NCBI GenBank assembly: GCA_025455245.1
Contig: JALOMX010000008.1
Coordinates: 1-15,531, forward strand
Direction of reading: 5' to 3'
Source: Chitinophagaceae bacterium
GTDB taxonomy: Bacteria > Bacteroidota > Bacteroidia > Chitinophagales > Chitinophagaceae
DNA: 15,531 nucleotides
The position numbers and the translations under genes were made by a program. This document shows, in pieces, positions 13,336 through 15,531 of this stretch. The notes beneath the pieces are model-generated. The model was given only the letters and a program-made list of their open reading frames with translations, had not been told where the DNA came from and searched no databases. Every line of letters begins with the position of its first letter. Position 1 is the first letter of the stretch.

Positions 13336-14568
13336 ATGAAAGCAACAATTTTACTTGTTTCTTTATTTTCCACCATTTTCACCTATGCGCAAAAAAATGG
13401 AATTTTTGCAGTAACCGATACCCGGGCAGGAGGAGCATCCTGGCTTAATATCAGTCAGGTTATGCCGGATGGCAGTGATACCAAATTCCTGATTAAAGGT
13501 CAGGAGTTTAATGGTAAAAGGGTTGAATTGAAATCTTCAGAAACCCGATCTGTGTCACTCCAGAATCTTGCTGATATTAATGATTTACCCCTCAACTCCG
13601 GTGTTGCTGCCCTTGCATTTGATCCTTCACACAACAGGTTGTATTACAGTACCATGTTTTCAGGGGACATCCGCTTTGTGAACCTGAAAGATATGAATAC
13701 CTATTTCCATATTGGTAAGGTTTATGATGTATTGCCTTTGCCCAATACGGCTCCGATTAATGGCAATAATCAGGGGCCTGTCATTACAAGAATGACCATG
13801 GGGGCTGATGGCTATATTTATGGACTTAGCAACAATGGCGATGGATTCTTCAGGGTATCTTCAAGGGTAAAAAATCCTGTAATTGAAAACCTTGGAAGGC
13901 TGATTGATGATCCTGCCAATGGCAACATAAGCATTCACACCGGTTGTACAAGTTGGGGCGGCGATATGGTTGGCGCAGCAGATGGAAGTTTATATGTATT
14001 CAGTATGTATCAGCATGTATTCAAGGTAAATCCGAATACCAAAGTTGCTACTTATATGGGTATGCTCAAGGGGGTGCCCGGCGATTTCTCTGTAAATGGC
14101 GCAGCCGTTCAGGAAAATGGCAGCATTATCCTTTCTTCAGCAGCAGTGGCTTCCAAAATTGCTGTTATCGAAGATCCTGCCAATTTAACCGAAGTAACAT
14201 TGAAACAGAATCCCGGTTGGTTGAATACAAGTGACCTGGCAAGTGGCAACCTTCTTTTTGCCAAAAAAGACGGTGCCGTCTTTGGAGAATTTGAGAGGTC
14301 TACCGGTAATTCGGGAGTGGGTGTATATCCCAACCCCATTACAAATGGTCAGATTGTGGTACACTTTAAAGAAGGGATGAGTGGCAAGCATACACTCGAT
14401 CTTTTAGATATTACAGGCGCTTCCAAACAACAGGCATTTGTAAATCTGAACGGACAACCTCAGCGCATTACCTTGAGGACTGGTATACTTGCTCAGGGTA
14501 TTTACCTTCTTCGCGTATCGGATGGTGGCAAGAAAGAAGTTGAAACAATTAAAGTACTTATTCAGTAA
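13336..14568 (+). CDS. Secreted protein with C-terminal type IX secretion (type A) sorting domain
   Basis: A 410-residue exported protein of unknown function. Residues 1-19 form a signal peptide (MKATILLVSLFSTIFTYAQ, cleavage likely after AQ). The body (about 20-320) has repeated short beta-strand segments of the kind found in beta-propellers: ALAFDPSHNRLYYSTMF, MTMGADGYIYGLSNNGDGFF, GAADGSLYVFSMYQHVFKV and AAVQENGSIILSS. No catalytic motif is recognised. The last 83 residues are a Por-secretion sorting domain: VGVYPNPITNGQIVVHF, TLDLLDITG, and the ending GIYLLRVSDGGKKEVETIKV. Such proteins cross the inner membrane by Sec and the outer membrane by T9SS, after which the domain is removed and the protein anchored or released. 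It follows murQ by 57 nt with its own candidate promoter and is closed by a strong terminator. Confidence 0.9.
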   Translation: MKATILLVSLFSTIFTYAQKNGIFAVTDTRAGGASWLNISQVMPDGSDTKFLIKGQEFNGKRVELKSSETRSVSLQNLADINDLPLNSGVAALAFDPSHNRLYYSTMFSGDIRFVNLKDMNTYFHIGKVYDVLPLPNTAPINGNNQGPVITRMTMGADGYIYGLSNNGDGFFRVSSRVKNPVIENLGRLIDDPANGNISIHTGCTSWGGDMVGAADGSLYVFSMYQHVFKVNPNTKVATYMGMLKGVPGDFSVNGAAVQENGSIILSSAAVASKIAVIEDPANLTEVTLKQNPGWLNTSDLASGNLLFAKKDGAVFGEFERSTGNSGVGVYPNPITNGQIVVHFKEGMSGKHTLDLLDITGASKQQAFVNLNGQPQRITLRTGILAQGIYLLRVSDGGKKEVETIKVLIQ

Positions 14569-14591
14569 AAGATAAAATTTTCTGATCACCC

Positions 14592-14627
14592 AAAGGCATG
14601 CTGTAAATTTGCAGCATGCCTTTTTTT
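14592..14627 (+). terminator. Strong rho-independent terminator
   Basis: A perfect 12-bp stem (14592-14603 with 14612-14623, core GGCATGCTG/CAGCATGCC), an 8-nt loop and seven T (14621-14627), 24 nt after the stop of the secreted-protein gene. It ends the kinase/murQ/secreted-protein stretch. Confidence 0.92.
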
Positions 14628-14691
14628 ATTTTCATCAACACTGAACTGGTTTTGATGTTAATGAATAAACACAGGCGATGTGTAAAGATTT

Positions 14692-15258
14692 ATGCAGGAG
14701 TTAGAACCTTTTTACCGGTGGCGTGATAAATATGTGGCGGAAGAAGATCCGAGAAGCCCTTTTTATGGGGTGAACCATGAAAGCATGGAATATACCACCA
14801 CGGTCTATAATTATTATATTCATCCCGATTGGGACAATATGGGGAGCCACACCCTTTACCTTAAAATATTATTTGCCGATTACCGTAAGCATTTTGCCAT
14901 TATTGAATTGATAGGCGAGTGGAACGATGCCATCGAAAATGATATTATGACCTTACGCAGGGAGGTTATTGATCCGCTGTTTGATCAGGGCATTTACAAG
15001 TTTATTTTAATTGCAGAGAATGTTTTGAACTTTCATAGCAGCGAAAAGGATTACTATGAAGAATGGTATGAAAACGTGAGCGATGAAAACGGATGGATCG
15101 TTTGCCTCAACATGCCCGAAGCTACACAGCATGATTTCCGTAAGCTCAAACTAAACTATTTTGTTGAGTTGAAGGAAATGCATGATTGGCGCAAATACTT
15201 GCCTGATGGCGTTTTTACCCTCATTGATAATGAGCTAAAGAAAAGGCTTGCTTTTTAG
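14692..15258 (+). CDS. Conserved hypothetical protein of Bacteroidota
   Basis: A 188-residue acidic soluble protein without signal peptide or membrane segment. It is rich in aromatic residues near the N-terminus (EPFYRWRDKYVAEEDPRSPF, NYYIHPDWDNMGSHTLYLKI), followed by ADYRKHFAIIELIGEWNDAI (about 63-82), REVIDPLFDQGIYKFILIAE (about 89-108) and DYYEEWYENVSDENGWIVCL (about 119-138). I recognise the pattern as that of an uncharacterised protein common in this phylum, but know no function. The alternation of strands and helices suggests a compact alpha/beta domain. ATG 14692 is the first good start after the terminator; GGAG at 14697 lies just inside the gene, so no proper ribosome binding site is seen. 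It seems monocistronic. Confidence 0.8.
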   Translation: MQELEPFYRWRDKYVAEEDPRSPFYGVNHESMEYTTTVYNYYIHPDWDNMGSHTLYLKILFADYRKHFAIIELIGEWNDAIENDIMTLRREVIDPLFDQGIYKFILIAENVLNFHSSEKDYYEEWYENVSDENGWIVCLNMPEATQHDFRKLKLNYFVELKEMHDWRKYLPDGVFTLIDNELKKRLAF

Positions 15259-15366
15259 GCAGAAGGTTTTAACCGCCGGAACTGCAAAGCTTAATTCTCA
15301 AAATGTACGCAGCGTTTTGAAATATTCTACTTTGTTAATTACCTCTTCTTTCCGAAATTAATTTTA

Positions 15367-15447
15367 TTGCCACAAAGGCACGAAGACACGAAGTAGCACA
15401 AAGAAAACATCTTTGTGGACCTTAGTGCCCTGCCGCCTTGGTGGCAA
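15367..15447. repeat. 81-nt imperfect palindrome (dispersed intergenic repeat type)
   Basis: The 39-nt arms 15367-15405 and 15409-15447 pair without gaps, about 28 of 39 positions matching, around a 3-nt loop. The outer ends (TTGCCAC/GTGGCAA) and the inner ends (CACAAAGA/TCTTTGTG) are the best conserved. Short internal repeats CACGAAG occur at 15379 and 15387. The 15259-15366 and 15448-15531 flanks show no gene. Confidence 0.7.
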
Positions 15448-15531
15448 GATGATTTGTTAACAATGAATAATTTTCAGAATTGACTTTCTATAATTTTCGG
15501 GAACTATTCCTTTCTCCGATTTCAAATGCTA

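Noticed and set aside
15290..15330. Inverted CAAAA/TTTTG pair around 15300-15320 as a terminator for the last gene
   Set aside because: Only 5 A-T-rich pairs with an 11-nt loop and no T run.
1..15531. Stop-codon reassignment, prompted by two same-frame TAA codons
   Set aside because: TAA, TAG and TGA each end several intact genes at the expected family length, and FkbM and CrtA-like are separate full domains.

Overview
The window looks like a chromosomal segment of a member of the Bacteroidota. Four things point there: a secreted protein ending in a type IX secretion (Por) sorting domain (13336-14568), a PUR-alpha-like DUF3276 protein (4301-4765), candidate -7/-33 promoters of the TTTG / TAnnTTTG kind, and start codons that mostly lack Shine-Dalgarno sequences. 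No phage, plasmid, IS, CRISPR, rRNA or tRNA gene was seen. All three stop codons are used as true gene ends, so the code is standard. The DNA is mostly ordinary housekeeping and catabolic genes. I did not find a convincing new multi-gene system.

Layout. 1-2046 (+) is the 3' part of a large FAD/Fe-S oxidoreductase of the D-lactate dehydrogenase type. It runs tail to tail, with a 3-nt gap, into a CHAD-domain gene (2050-2832, -). Then come sucC (2928-4139, -) with a hairpin terminator behind it, and the divergent PUR-alpha-like gene. A long minus-strand block follows: rpe (4810-5457), a ctlX-type citrulline hydrolase gene broken by one in-frame TAA (5532-6461), a long arginine deiminase (6622-8073), then a tightly packed trio transcribed as S41 peptidase, FkbM methyltransferase, CrtA-like monooxygenase (11269 down to 8232). 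From 11523 everything is on the plus strand: a BadF-type amino-sugar kinase, murQ, the T9SS-sorted secreted protein with a strong terminator, and a conserved hypothetical protein. The last 270 bases hold an 81-nt imperfect palindrome and no gene I can support.

How the genes fit together. Arginine deiminase plus CtlX would take arginine to citrulline and on to ornithine, except that CtlX is interrupted between its catalytic His and Cys. The kinase and MurQ fit peptidoglycan amino-sugar recycling: MurNAc to MurNAc-6-P to GlcNAc-6-P plus D-lactate. A D-lactate dehydrogenase-like enzyme at the left edge could in principle use that D-lactate, but it is 10 kb away. SucC and Rpe are central carbon enzymes without their usual partners beside them.

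The points most worth a second look are the single nonsense codon in ctlX, the coupled peptidase/FkbM/CrtA-like trio (one ATGA overlap, and one TAA directly followed by a TTG start), a repeated TAnnTTCGC motif upstream of three minus-strand genes, the 12-bp tandem repeat that supplies the arginine deiminase stop codon, and the terminal palindrome.
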